Source: Deltaproteobacteria bacterium (GTDB lineage: Bacteria; Desulfobacterota; GWC2-55-46). Taken from it: a DNA stretch of 18,284 nucleotides. The notes beneath the pieces were generated by a model that ran no database searches, was not told the origin of the DNA, and saw only the letters and a list, made by a program, of their open reading frames with translations. Numbering within the stretch: position 1 is the stretch's first letter; each line of letters opens with the position of its first letter. A program made the position numbers and the translations under genes. Of this stretch, positions 5,942 to 13,220 are shown piece after piece. The DNA is taken from positions 1 through 18,284 of the forward strand of contig JACRNN010000050.1 of assembly GCA_016234955.1 (NCBI GenBank), read 5' to 3'.

Positions 5942-6751
5942 ATGGAAGAGGTCTACGCCCTTGAAGGGGTCGGTTTTTCTTACGGCGATGTGGTCGCACT
6001 GAGGGACGCGAGCTTCTCCGTGCGCATGGGCGAGAGCCTCGCGGTGCTCGGGGCCAACGGGAGCGGCAAATCGACGCTCCTGAAGATATTGAACGGCCTC
6101 ATCTTCCCCTCCGAGGGGCGGGTGGAGTTCATGGGCCGGACGCTCTCCGAGAGCGCCCTGAGCGGTCCCTTCCGCAGGTGTTTCAGGGAGCGCGTGGGCT
6201 TTGTCTTCCCGGAGCCGGACGTGCAGCTCTTCTGCCCCACGGTCTTTGAAGAGGTGGCCTTCGGCCCGCTCCAGCTCGACCTCGGCGAAGAGGAGGTTCG
6301 GAAAAGGGTGGAGGAGCTACTCGAGATGACGGGGTTGTCCGCGTTGAAGGACAGGCCGCCGTACACCTTGAGCAGCGGGGAGAAGAAAAAAGTGGCCATA
6401 GCCTCCGTCCTCTCAATAAACCCGGACGTGCTCCTCCTCGATGAGCCGACAAACGGGCTTGACCCGAGGACGCAGGTCTGGCTCTTTGAGATACTGGCGA
6501 GGCTTAAGTCCCTCGGCAAGACGTTCGTCATCGCCACCCATGACTTGAGCCTTGCCGAGGACTTCGCGGAAAGGGTGATAGTCATCGACGAGTCGCACAC
6601 GATAGCGGCCGACGGCCCGGCGTACTCCGTACTCAGGGACAAGGACCTGCTCCTGAGGGCCAACATAATCCACGAGCATACGCACAGGCACGGGGATCTG
6701 GTGCACGTCCACAGCCACGGGCCTTTCGCGTCGCATGACGAGCACGAATAG
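5942..6751 (+). CDS. cbiO: CbiO, ATPase of the cobalt ECF transporter, with a His-rich tail
   Basis: ABC-type ATPase that powers cobalt uptake with CbiQ and CbiM. Over 269 residues it shows Walker A GANGSGKS (37-44), the Q-loop FPEPDVQLF with Gln95, the signature LSSGEKKKVAIA (143 onward), Walker B VLLLDEPTNGLDP (163 onward) and the H-loop His200 in IATHDLSLA. FCPTVFEEVAFGP after the Q-loop is typical of ECF ATPases. The last 26 residues contain nine histidines (HEHTHRHGDLVHVHSHG...HDEHE). This looks like a metal-binding tail and could store or sense Co or Ni at the cytoplasmic face; that role is inferred. The start ATG 5942 is preceded by a weak GGGAAAAG site. The gap to cbiQ is 71 bases. 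Confidence 0.95.
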   Translation: MEEVYALEGVGFSYGDVVALRDASFSVRMGESLAVLGANGSGKSTLLKILNGLIFPSEGRVEFMGRTLSESALSGPFRRCFRERVGFVFPEPDVQLFCPTVFEEVAFGPLQLDLGEEEVRKRVEELLEMTGLSALKDRPPYTLSSGEKKKVAIASVLSINPDVLLLDEPTNGLDPRTQVWLFEILARLKSLGKTFVIATHDLSLAEDFAERVIVIDESHTIAADGPAYSVLRDKDLLLRANIIHEHTHRHGDLVHVHSHGPFASHDEHE

Positions 6752-6772
6752 AAAGGAGGCGGGCAGGGAGAT

Positions 6773-8236
6773 ATGAACATGCATGGCGAGCGCACAGCCG
6801 CGGAAAAGCCGCGGGGTCGAGCGAGCGGATCGGATATGGGCACTTCCTTACATGTCGAAGATTCCCTCGGAAAAGCCGCGGGGAGCTTCAAAGCGATTCT
6901 GATCGCGGTTTTTGCCGTCGCGTTGGTGTTTCTTAACAGCGGCGCCTGGGCGGATGATAACCTTGACGCGGAGGCCGGGGACAAGGCCGGAGAGAGGTCC
7001 GAGCCGGCAAGGGATAAGAAGCCGGTCGGCGTCGGCGAGGTCGAGGAGCTTAAGGCAAGGGTCGACGCGCTCGAAAAAAGGCTTGCGGATATGGAGGTGG
7101 TGGACGGGCTCGGACACAGGCTACACCCCATACACAGCATCTACGGCCTCAAGATAAGCGGCGGGCTTACCGTCACGGCGCAGAAGGCGGACAATCTGAA
7201 AGAGGCCGGCGACAGGGGGGCCACGGCCGTCTCGGCGGATATCGTCATGGAATCCCCCGTGGGCAGGGACGGCAGAGTAGTGGCGGTCTTCGACTTCCAG
7301 AGGGGCGCTGGGCTGAAGAACCTGCCTCCGTTTTTCACCTCCCCTAACGGAAACCCCACGGGGCCGAATAACGACATAGAATCTTTCAATAACGACAGCG
7401 TCCATGTGGCCCAGTTTTATTACGAGCGCGCTATAACCCCGGGCCTCGTCGCCTCCGTCGGGCAACTTGACCCGACAGCTTATTTTGACATAAACGGGTT
7501 CGCAAACAGCGAGAGGACTCAGTTCCTCGCCAACGGGTTCGTGAACAACCCGGCCGTGGAGTTCGGCGGGAGCGATAACTTCTACGGCCCGGGTTTCAGG
7601 CTTACATACGGGGCCGCCGGGTTCCTGGACATAACCCTGGGGGCCTTCGAGGGCAACGGAGACTATAACGACCCGTTCGACAGCCCGTTCCTCATGGCGG
7701 AGGCGGACTTCAAGCTCAAGCCGATGGGGCGCGACGGCAATTACAGGATATATTACTGGGACAGACAGGGCAGGCAGGACCTTGCGTACACCGCCAACCC
7801 CAACGACGCCGGGCTATTGAAGGCGGAGAACAAGGGCGTCGGCGTGAGCATTGACCAGAAGATAACCGATTCGTTCGGCGTATGGCTGCGCGCCGGGGTC
7901 CAGAGGGAGAAGGTGGCCTGGTTCAACAGGTACGTCGGCGGCGGCGTGAACCTCGCTGGAGTGTTGCCGGGCAGGGACGAGGACGCCGTTGGGTTCGGAT
8001 ACGGCGCGTCGCTGATGGGCAAGGACTACAAGGATTACAAGACCGTTGCGGACGCCGGGTTCGAGGCCGGAGTGGAACACTACTTCGAGCTTTACTATAA
8101 TATATCGGTGGACAAGGGCCCGCACGACAGGGGCCTGCACATCTCCCCGGACATACAGTACGTAGTCAACCCCGGCGGGGATAGAAGGGCGGAGAACCTC
8201 TTTATATACGGGTTGAGGCTCCAGGCGTCATTTTGA
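6773..8236 (+). CDS. OprB-like outer-membrane porin with a repeat-derived N-terminus
   Basis: Predicted beta-barrel porin for passive entry of small solutes through the outer membrane. Hydrophobic core AILIAVFAVALVFLNSGAWA (residues 41-60 from ATG 6773) and AWA cleavage site form a Sec signal peptide. A coiled coil follows (EVEELKARVDALEKRLADME, 89-108), then a barrel region with alternating aromatic strands (YGLKISGGLTVTAQ, GPGFRLTYGAAGFLDITLGAF, NLFIYGLRLQASF) and a terminal Phe, as expected for BAM-dependent barrels. It resembles the carbohydrate-selective OprB family. The first 39 codons come from repeat copy R2. ATG 6773 has GGGAG just upstream and AGGAGG further out; ATG 6836 is an alternative start with a shorter n-region. 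Placed between cbiO and a CbtB-like gene, it may serve cobalt or nickel entry; this is inference. Confidence 0.78.
   Translation: MNMHGERTAAEKPRGRASGSDMGTSLHVEDSLGKAAGSFKAILIAVFAVALVFLNSGAWADDNLDAEAGDKAGERSEPARDKKPVGVGEVEELKARVDALEKRLADMEVVDGLGHRLHPIHSIYGLKISGGLTVTAQKADNLKEAGDRGATAVSADIVMESPVGRDGRVVAVFDFQRGAGLKNLPPFFTSPNGNPTGPNNDIESFNNDSVHVAQFYYERAITPGLVASVGQLDPTAYFDINGFANSERTQFLANGFVNNPAVEFGGSDNFYGPGFRLTYGAAGFLDITLGAFEGNGDYNDPFDSPFLMAEADFKLKPMGRDGNYRIYYWDRQGRQDLAYTANPNDAGLLKAENKGVGVSIDQKITDSFGVWLRAGVQREKVAWFNRYVGGGVNLAGVLPGRDEDAVGFGYGASLMGKDYKDYKTVADAGFEAGVEHYFELYYNISVDKGPHDRGLHISPDIQYVVNPGGDRRAENLFIYGLRLQASF
6775..6891 (+). repeat. Dispersed repeat R2, copy at the start of the porin gene
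   Basis: It begins GAACATGCATGGCGAGCGC and contains GGTCGAGCGAGCGGAT and CACTTCCTTACATGTCGAAG. It ends in the GAAAAGCCGCGGGGAGCTTCAA hairpin region. It matches the copy at 10133-10249 over its full length and the inverted copy at 2443-2552. Here the repeat is in frame with the porin and supplies its start codon. Confidence 0.75.
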
Positions 8237-8288
8237 CGTCATGGTGTTTTTTAGCGGGAATAAAAAAACTGAAAGGAGGGGGAAAAGA

Positions 8289-8459
8289 ATGGAGAGGATA
8301 TTGGAGAGGGAGTGGTTCAGCCCGGCGGCGCTTGCCGTCGTGCTGGTGGCTCTGGCGTTCGCGATGGTCGTGCTGGCCTACGGCATGGAGAGCGTGGCCC
8401 CGGGGGTGCACGATGCGTTCCATGACTTCAGGCATGTGATCGGGATGCCGTGCCATTAA
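8289..8459 (+). CDS. CbtB-like cobalt transporter subunit (56 aa)
   Basis: A short protein with one transmembrane helix (SPAALAVVLVALAFAMVVLAYGM) and the C-terminal motif HDAFHDFRHVIGMPCH. It has histidines at 41, 45, 49 and 56 and Cys55. This His-x3-His-x3-His...PCH ending is the hallmark of CbtB, a predicted cobalt transporter subunit often controlled by B12 riboswitches and normally paired with CbtA. ATG 8289 is chosen because AGGAGGGGG lies seven bases upstream; an in-frame ATG at 8241 would place the ribosome binding site inside the gene. Its place in a cbi cluster supports a role in cobalt uptake. The transport role of the family is predicted rather than proven. Confidence 0.82.
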   Translation: MERILEREWFSPAALAVVLVALAFAMVVLAYGMESVAPGVHDAFHDFRHVIGMPCH

Positions 8460-8491
8460 TGGCTAATCTCAAAAAACGGAGGCTTCATTCA

Positions 8492-8884
8492 ATGGTAAGG
8501 AAAAGTAACGTTCTTGCCTTGAGCGTTCTATCGGGCGTTGTATGGGGATGGATATCGATGGCCGTAAACCGGGGCACCGGGGTATTTCGGTTCGAGGCGA
8601 GCTTCGCGCACGACCTGGCGTCGTTCTCGTTCGGCGGGATGGTCTTCGGGGCCGTATGCGGAGGGCTCCTGAGCGTCGCGTGGGACTATATACCCTTTAA
8701 AGGCGCGCTCGCGAAGGCCGTTTTTACGTCCACGTCGCTCTGGATAGTCTTGAGGCTCGGCGGCGCGGCGCTTTCAACCATGGACCCGTTGCGCTACCAT
8801 GTCATTACCACGCAGACCCTTCAGGGGCTCTTTCTCGCCGTTGTCCTCGGCACGGTCATGGGCCTTATGTGGAAGAGGGATTAA
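8492..8884 (+). CDS. Unknown four-helix inner-membrane protein next to the CbtB-like gene
   Basis: 130 residues from ATG 8492, with GGAGG nine bases upstream. Four hydrophobic segments are visible at about residues 7-25, 44-64 (FGGMVFGAVCGGLLSVAWDYI), 72-92 and 107-126, with a short charged C-terminus (KRD). It is not recognised as a known family. It is shorter than CbtA, but its position 32 bases after a CbtB-like gene and before cbiD suggests it is the partner of the small His-rich protein, or a diverged CbtA. It has few polar metal ligands (His40 and His102). Function is unassigned. Confidence 0.7.
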   Translation: MVRKSNVLALSVLSGVVWGWISMAVNRGTGVFRFEASFAHDLASFSFGGMVFGAVCGGLLSVAWDYIPFKGALAKAVFTSTSLWIVLRLGGAALSTMDPLRYHVITTQTLQGLFLAVVLGTVMGLMWKRD

Positions 8885-8887
8885 ATC

Positions 8888-8924
8888 GGGTGCTCGGCGC
8901 AACACCCGCCCTTAAAAGGGCGGG
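8888..8924 (+). promoter_or_regulatory. Two overlapping hairpins before cbiD
   Basis: GGGTG (8888-8892) can pair with CACCC (8903-8907). CCCGCCC (8905-8911) can pair with GGGCGGG (8918-8924) around TTAAAA. The two stems share bases 8905-8907 and so exclude each other. The second stem ends four bases before the probable cbiD start and lacks a T-run. Confidence 0.4.
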
Positions 8925-8928
8925 GTAA

Positions 8929-10080
8929 TTGAAATGCATTGAGCGTCATCGGGACCGGTATCGTAAATTGCGGAAGACCGACAGTAAGCTACGCAGGGGG
9001 TTTACCACGGGCGTCTGCGCCGCGGCCGGGGCAAAGGCCGCGGCGCGCTCTATTTTCATGGGGCTGAAGGGCCTGCCACGCGGGCGAAAGGCTCGCGTGC
9101 CTGTCACCCTGCCCAACGGGGCAATGCTGGAAATCCCGGTAAGGTTGATAGAGGTGCGCGGGAACAGGGCCGTTGCCACGGTGGTTAAAGACGCTGGGGA
9201 TGACCCGGACGTCACAAACGGCGCGGAGTTCGTGACCGAGGTTTTGTTTTTGCGCGAGAACAGGCAAAGGGCGCACGTCTCCGTAAGGGGAGGGGAGGGC
9301 GTGGGCGTGGTGACAAGGCCTGGGCTCAAGGTCCCGGTCGGCAGGCCCGCCATAAACCCGGTCCCGCGCTCCATGATAAGCATGGCGATACGCGAGGCCG
9401 CAAGGGAGGCCGGCATAAGGCCCTCGGTAGTCGTCACCGTCTCGGTCCCCAGGGGCAAAGAGCTCGCCAAAAAGACGATGAACGGACGGCTCGGCATCGT
9501 CGGGGGCATATCCATCCTCGGCACCACCGGCATAGTAGAGCCGATGTCGCTGGCCGCGTTCACGAATTCCATAAGCTGCGGGGTCGATGTGGCCCTTGCC
9601 GCGGGGCTCGACGAGGTGGTATTTTCCACCGGCAGGTCGAGCGAGCGGGTGGTGGAGCGCGCGTTAAAGCTCCCTGAGGTGGCCTATGTCCTTACTGGCG
9701 ACCACATGGGGTACGCGCTCAGGGACGCTGGCGGGAGGAAGGGGCTCAGGCGCGCCATTGTAGCCGGGCAGTTCGGCAAGTTCACGAAGCTTGCGGCCGG
9801 GCATTTCGAGACGCACTGCTCGGACTCAAGCGTGGAGTTCGGGTTCCTCGCCGGGCTCTGCAAGGAGCTCGGGGCGGACGCGGGGTTGATAAAGGGGGTT
9901 GAGGAGGCCAACACCGCGATGGAGGTCTTTTTCATGCTCAGGGAAGCGGGGCTCGGAACAGTACTGGAGAGGGTCTGCTCCCTGGCGCGCGCGAACTCGA
10001 TGCGGGCCGCCGGCGGGCGGTTGGAGGTTAGATGCGTGCTTGTCGGATACGATAACGACGTGGCGTGCGTCAGCGGTTGA
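8929..10080 (+). CDS. cbiD: CbiD, cobalt-precorrin-5B C1-methyltransferase
   Basis: Transfers the SAM methyl to C1 of the corrin ring in the anaerobic B12 pathway. The family signatures are clear: LRRGFTTGVCAAAGAKAA near the N-terminus, VKDAGDDPDVTNGAEF, VGVVTRPGLKVPVGRPAINP, VPRSMISMAIREA, GRLGIVGGISILGTTGIV and AGQFGKFTKLAAGHFETHCS. At 383 residues the length is normal. The start is uncertain. TTG 8929 gives 24 residues before the conserved LRRG block, and the in-frame TTG at 8965 gives a more typical 12; no ATG is available. The GGGCGGGG before TTG 8929 is part of a hairpin. Confidence 0.93.
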   Translation: MKCIERHRDRYRKLRKTDSKLRRGFTTGVCAAAGAKAAARSIFMGLKGLPRGRKARVPVTLPNGAMLEIPVRLIEVRGNRAVATVVKDAGDDPDVTNGAEFVTEVLFLRENRQRAHVSVRGGEGVGVVTRPGLKVPVGRPAINPVPRSMISMAIREAAREAGIRPSVVVTVSVPRGKELAKKTMNGRLGIVGGISILGTTGIVEPMSLAAFTNSISCGVDVALAAGLDEVVFSTGRSSERVVERALKLPEVAYVLTGDHMGYALRDAGGRKGLRRAIVAGQFGKFTKLAAGHFETHCSDSSVEFGFLAGLCKELGADAGLIKGVEEANTAMEVFFMLREAGLGTVLERVCSLARANSMRAAGGRLEVRCVLVGYDNDVACVSG

Positions 10081-10132
10081 TGAAACCTCCATTAGACAGG
10101 GAGCATCAGAGGTTTCAGAACGCTGAAAAAAT

Positions 10133-10249
10133 GAACATGCATAGCGAGCGCGAGGCCAGCGGCTTGGGCTTTGGGGTCGAGCGAGCGAATAGAAATAGAT
10201 ACTTCCTTATATGTTGAAGCTCCCCGCGGCTTGCCGCGGGGAGCTTCAA
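10133..10249 (+). repeat. Dispersed repeat R2, copy upstream of cbiE-cbiT
   Basis: It runs from GAACATGCATAGCGAGCGCG through GGTCGAGCGAGCGAATAG and ACTTCCTTATATGTTGAAG to a strong hairpin, CTCCCCGCGGC/TTGCCGCGGGGAG. The hairpin ends 17 bases before the cbiE-cbiT ATG. The frame across the repeat is open into cbiE-cbiT from a TTG at 10171, but the product would carry a repeat-encoded extension that is not part of the family. Confidence 0.75.
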
Positions 10250-10266
10250 GCGCGCGGCAAGGTAAA

Positions 10267-11514
10267 ATGATCCACGTAATCGGCATAGGATTGAAAGGGA
10301 AAGAGAGCCTCTCAAGAGAGGCCCTCGGCCTCATAGAGAGGGCGACCCTGGTGGCGGGCGGTGCAAGGCACCTCGATGAGTTCAAGGACATCAAAGCCCG
10401 GAAGCTCCCCGTCTCAGGAGGGCTCGATAAGGCCGCCCTGTCCATCAAGGAACATATAAGGAACGGCGGCCGCGGCGTTGCCGTCCTTGCAACAGGAGAC
10501 CCCTCCCTCTTCGGCATTGCGGATTTTATCATAAAGCAATTCGGCAAGAGGGGCGTAAGGGTAATCCCGAACGTAAGCGTCGCGCAGGAGGCCTTCGCAA
10601 GGATAAAGGAGAACTCGAACAACGTAAAGGTACTGAGCGCCCACGGAAGGGGGACGGGCATCGGGGAGCTGTGCGAAGAGATACTCCTTAACGATAAAGC
10701 CGCCGTATTCACCGACCCGCTCAACCCGCCCTCCAGGATAGCCGCGGAGCTTCTGAAAAGGGGTGGGCGCGGCTACACGGTCTACGTCGCCGAGGAGCTT
10801 GGCACAGGGAAAGAGAAGGTCACAAAGGGCAGCCTCCTGTCCATCAGCAGGAGGAAGAGCTTTTCCGCGCTCAATACGATGATACTTATAAGGGATAAGG
10901 TTCGACCCGGCCGCGAATCTTCCGGCCTTAAGGGCTTCGGGGCGCCGGATGCCTCCTTCGCCCACTCCTCCGGCATGATAACGAAGGAGGAGATAAGGGT
11001 GATAGCGCTATCGAAGCTCGATATAAGGAGGGAGAGCGTCATATGGGACATAGGCTCCTGTTCAGGCTCCGTGGCAGTAGAGGCAGCGAGGCTCGCCACG
11101 TGCGGCAGGGTCTACGCGTTTGAGAAGGATAGAGCGCGCTGCGCGGATATACGGGAGAACAGGGAGAGGTTCGGGACGCACAACATCGAGGTCGTAAACG
11201 GGGTTGCCCCCGCATGCCTTAAAGGGGCCGGGATAGCCGCGCCTGACGCGGCCTTCGTGGGCGGAGGCGGGGTCTTGATAGGCGGGATACTCGACTGCGT
11301 TGGAAGGCGGTTGAAAGACGGCGGCCGCATGGTGGTAAGCGCCGTGACTATCGAGACCGCTCATGCGGCCTTCGAGTTCTTTAAAAAGAGGAAGTGGTCC
11401 CTGGATATGGCGATGGTTAGCCTGTCAAAGGCGAAAAGCGTCGGAGAGCTGAACATGCTCTGCGCGCATAACCCGGTCTTTCTGATAACGGGGGTAAAGC
11501 CGTGGAGGCCATGA
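10267..11514 (+). CDS. cbiET: CbiE-CbiT fusion: cobalt-precorrin-7 C5 / precorrin-6B C15 methyltransferase (decarboxylating)
   Basis: A bifunctional, CobL-like protein of 415 residues. The N-terminal half is the CbiE tetrapyrrole methylase (MIHVIGIGLKGKESLS, ATGDPSLFGIADFI, VIPNVSVAQEAFARI) that methylates C5. From about residue 235 comes CbiT, with the Rossmann SAM-binding motif VIWDIGSCSGSVAVEAA and the acidic end of the second strand in YAFEKD; it methylates C15 and decarboxylates the C12 side chain. ATG 10267 is chosen because MIHVIG is the normal CbiE beginning and AAGG lies just upstream. The longer open frame to 10171 is repeat R2. The end overlaps the cbiL start as ATGA. Confidence 0.93.
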   Translation: MIHVIGIGLKGKESLSREALGLIERATLVAGGARHLDEFKDIKARKLPVSGGLDKAALSIKEHIRNGGRGVAVLATGDPSLFGIADFIIKQFGKRGVRVIPNVSVAQEAFARIKENSNNVKVLSAHGRGTGIGELCEEILLNDKAAVFTDPLNPPSRIAAELLKRGGRGYTVYVAEELGTGKEKVTKGSLLSISRRKSFSALNTMILIRDKVRPGRESSGLKGFGAPDASFAHSSGMITKEEIRVIALSKLDIRRESVIWDIGSCSGSVAVEAARLATCGRVYAFEKDRARCADIRENRERFGTHNIEVVNGVAPACLKGAGIAAPDAAFVGGGGVLIGGILDCVGRRLKDGGRMVVSAVTIETAHAAFEFFKKRKWSLDMAMVSLSKAKSVGELNMLCAHNPVFLITGVKPWRP

Positions 11515-12257
11515 AAACAGCGGTGAAAAACATGGGGGTCTTCTACGGCGTGGGCGTGGGCCCCGGAGACCCGGAGCTCATGACGCTCAAGGCCTTGACC
11601 GTGCTCAAGGCGGCCCAGGTGATAGCCGTCCCGAGGTCCTCGGAGCCCCGGTCCGAAGGGTCGAGCCAGGCGCTCGCCATCGTCAAAAAGGCGCTCGACC
11701 TCGGGGACAAGGACGTCCTCGATCTCGTCTTCCCAATGGTAAAGGATAAGGACGCGCTGAGGAGGGCGCGGGAGCTTGCGGCTTCCAGGGTAGTGGAGAG
11801 GCTCAAGTCCGGCCTCGACGTCGCGTTCATAACGCTCGGCGACCCGATGCTCTATTCCACCTTCGGCTACCTCGCCCCCATTGTAAAGGACCGCGCGCCG
11901 GGGGCTGCGGTAAGGGTGGTGCCCGGCATAACGTCGTTCAGCGCCGCGGCGAGCGCCGTGGCGACACCGCTCGCCGAGGCGTCGGAGAAGATAATAATAT
12001 TGCCGGCGGCTTACGATATAACCGAGATAGAGGAAAACCTCAAAAGGCCCTTCGACACGGTGGTGCTCATGAAGGTGAACAGGATATTCGACAGGCTCCT
12101 GGACCTGCTCTGCTCAATGGGCCTTGAGGATAAGGCGTTCTTTGTCGCGCGCGTGGGCTGGCCGGAGGAAGAGATAGTGACGGACCTCAAGGGCCTCAGG
12201 GGCAGGGATCTCGATTATTTCTCCACCGTGATAGTGAAGAAGGGGGCGCGGGAATGA
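11511..12257 (+). CDS. cbiL: CbiL, cobalt-factor II C20-methyltransferase
   Basis: SAM-dependent methylase that adds the C20 methyl to cobalt-factor II after cobalt insertion. Tetrapyrrole methylase motifs are present: YGVGVGPGDPELMTLKA, then FITLGDPMLYSTFGYLAP, VVPGITSFSAAASAVATPLA and a C-terminal ARVGWPEEEI. The IAVPRS stretch and the TFGYL segment distinguish CbiL from the other methylases here. ATG 11511 overlaps the cbiE-cbiT stop as ATGA, with GGAGG two bases upstream. GTG 11502 and ATG 11532 are alternatives. The length of 248 residues is normal. It also overlaps cbiF by ATGA, so the three genes should be translationally coupled. Confidence 0.93.
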   Translation: MKTAVKNMGVFYGVGVGPGDPELMTLKALTVLKAAQVIAVPRSSEPRSEGSSQALAIVKKALDLGDKDVLDLVFPMVKDKDALRRARELAASRVVERLKSGLDVAFITLGDPMLYSTFGYLAPIVKDRAPGAAVRVVPGITSFSAAASAVATPLAEASEKIIILPAAYDITEIEENLKRPFDTVVLMKVNRIFDRLLDLLCSMGLEDKAFFVARVGWPEEEIVTDLKGLRGRDLDYFSTVIVKKGARE

Positions 12258-13030
12258 ACCGGAGTGCAGGTGCAGGGCCGTCTACCGTATACTTCGTGGG
12301 CGCGGGCCCCGGAGACCCGGACCTCATTACGGTCAAGGGCAGGAGGCTCATTGAGGAGGCCGACGTCGTAGTGTACGCCGGGTCGCTCGTCAGGGAGAAG
12401 GCCCTCGTGTACTGCAAAGAGGGGGTCGAGCTCCACAACAGCGCCTCCATGCACCTCGATGAGATAACGGAGGTGATGGTATCGGCATCGAGGGCCGGCA
12501 GGAAGGTGGTAAGGCTACATGCCGGAGACCCGTCTCTCTACGGGGCCGTCAGGGAGCAGGCCGATATCCTCGAGAAGGAGTCGATACCTTACGAGATGGT
12601 CCCCGGCGTCTCTTCCGCGTTCGCCTCGGCCGCGGCGCTAAAGAGGGAGCTCACCAGGCCCGGCGTCACTCAGACCGTCATATTCACCAGGATCGAGGGC
12701 AAGACCCCGGTGCCCGAAAAAGAGAGCCTCGCCTCGCTCGCCGCCCACAACGCCACCATCTGCGTCTTCCTGAGCATAGGGATGATAGAGCGGGTGGTGG
12801 AGGAACTCTCAAAAGGCTACCCCCCCTCGACCCCGGCGGCGGTGGTATACAGGGCCACGTGGGAGGACGAGCTTGTGATAACCGGCACGCTTGAGGATAT
12901 AGCCGCCAAGGTGAAGGAGGCCGGGATATCGAGACAGGCGATGATAATAGCAGGCAGGGCCATAGGAGAGGGGTCAGAGGCGTCCAGGCTCTACGACAAG
13001 GGCTTCTCCCACGGGTTCAGGAACCGATGA
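12254..13030 (+). CDS. cbiF: CbiF, cobalt-precorrin-4 C11-methyltransferase
   Basis: SAM-dependent methylase acting at C11. Motifs: VYFVGAGPGDPDLITVKGRR, then VVVYAGSLV (the CbiF/CobM feature), LHAGDPSLYGAVREQ, MVPGVSSAFASAAALKREL and VYRATWEDELVITGTL. It has 258 residues. The ATGA overlap with cbiL fixes the start. The end is odd: the last codons (HGFRNR and stop) lie in a 41-base unit that is repeated directly downstream, so the intergenic junction with the vanZ-like gene has been duplicated without changing CbiF itself. Confidence 0.94.
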   Translation: MNRSAGAGPSTVYFVGAGPGDPDLITVKGRRLIEEADVVVYAGSLVREKALVYCKEGVELHNSASMHLDEITEVMVSASRAGRKVVRLHAGDPSLYGAVREQADILEKESIPYEMVPGVSSAFASAAALKRELTRPGVTQTVIFTRIEGKTPVPEKESLASLAAHNATICVFLSIGMIERVVEELSKGYPPSTPAAVVYRATWEDELVITGTLEDIAAKVKEAGISRQAMIIAGRAIGEGSEASRLYDKGFSHGFRNR

Positions 13031-13119
13031 GAAGGGCGCTATTCTACCGGCACGGGTTCAGGAACCGATGAGAAGGGCGCTATTCTACCGGCACGGGTTC
13101 AGGAACCGATGAGAAGGGC
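13010..13119 (+). repeat. 41 bp tandem duplication at the cbiF end
   Basis: Copies lie at 13010-13050 and 13051-13091 and are identical; a partial third copy of about 28 bases starts at 13092. Each includes the cbiF end and the ATGA stop/start overlap (CGGGTTCAGGAACCGATGAG). The unit's own tail differs from the true vanZ-like start (GCGCTATTCTACCGG against GCCCTCCTCTACTGG), so it is not a simple copy of the present junction. Confidence 0.95.
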
Positions 13120-13120
13120 C

Positions 13121-13220
13121 CTCCTCTACTGGACGCCGCTCCTTCTTTATATGCTCGCGGTATTCTTCGTCTCCTCTACTGGACGCCGCTCCTTCTTTAT
13201 ATGCTCGCGGTATTCTTCGT
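13121..13220 (+). repeat. 50 bp perfect tandem duplication at the vanZ-like start
   Basis: Copies at 13121-13170 and 13171-13220 are identical, each starting CTCCTCTACTGGACGCCGCT and ending TATTCTTCGT. As 50 is not a multiple of three, the duplication shifts the frame between the expected start ATG 13109 and the rest of the vanZ-like gene. Confidence 0.97.

Noticed and set aside
5980..7140. A long 386-residue ORF on the - strand opposite cbiO and the porin start
   Set aside because: It is Ser-rich, spans two well-supported genes in the other direction and shows no domain; it arises from codon bias of the + strand genes.
8492..8884. Naming the four-helix protein CbtA
   Set aside because: It is much shorter than CbtA and no CbtA-specific motif could be recognised; only its position next to a CbtB-like gene suggests it.
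10171..10266. Upstream extension of cbiE-cbiT from TTG 10171
   Set aside because: The added residues are encoded by repeat R2 and its hairpin; the family starts at MIHVIG, encoded from ATG 10267.
13010..13220. A CRISPR array
   Set aside because: The repeats are directly adjacent tandem duplications without unique spacers and with two different unit lengths.
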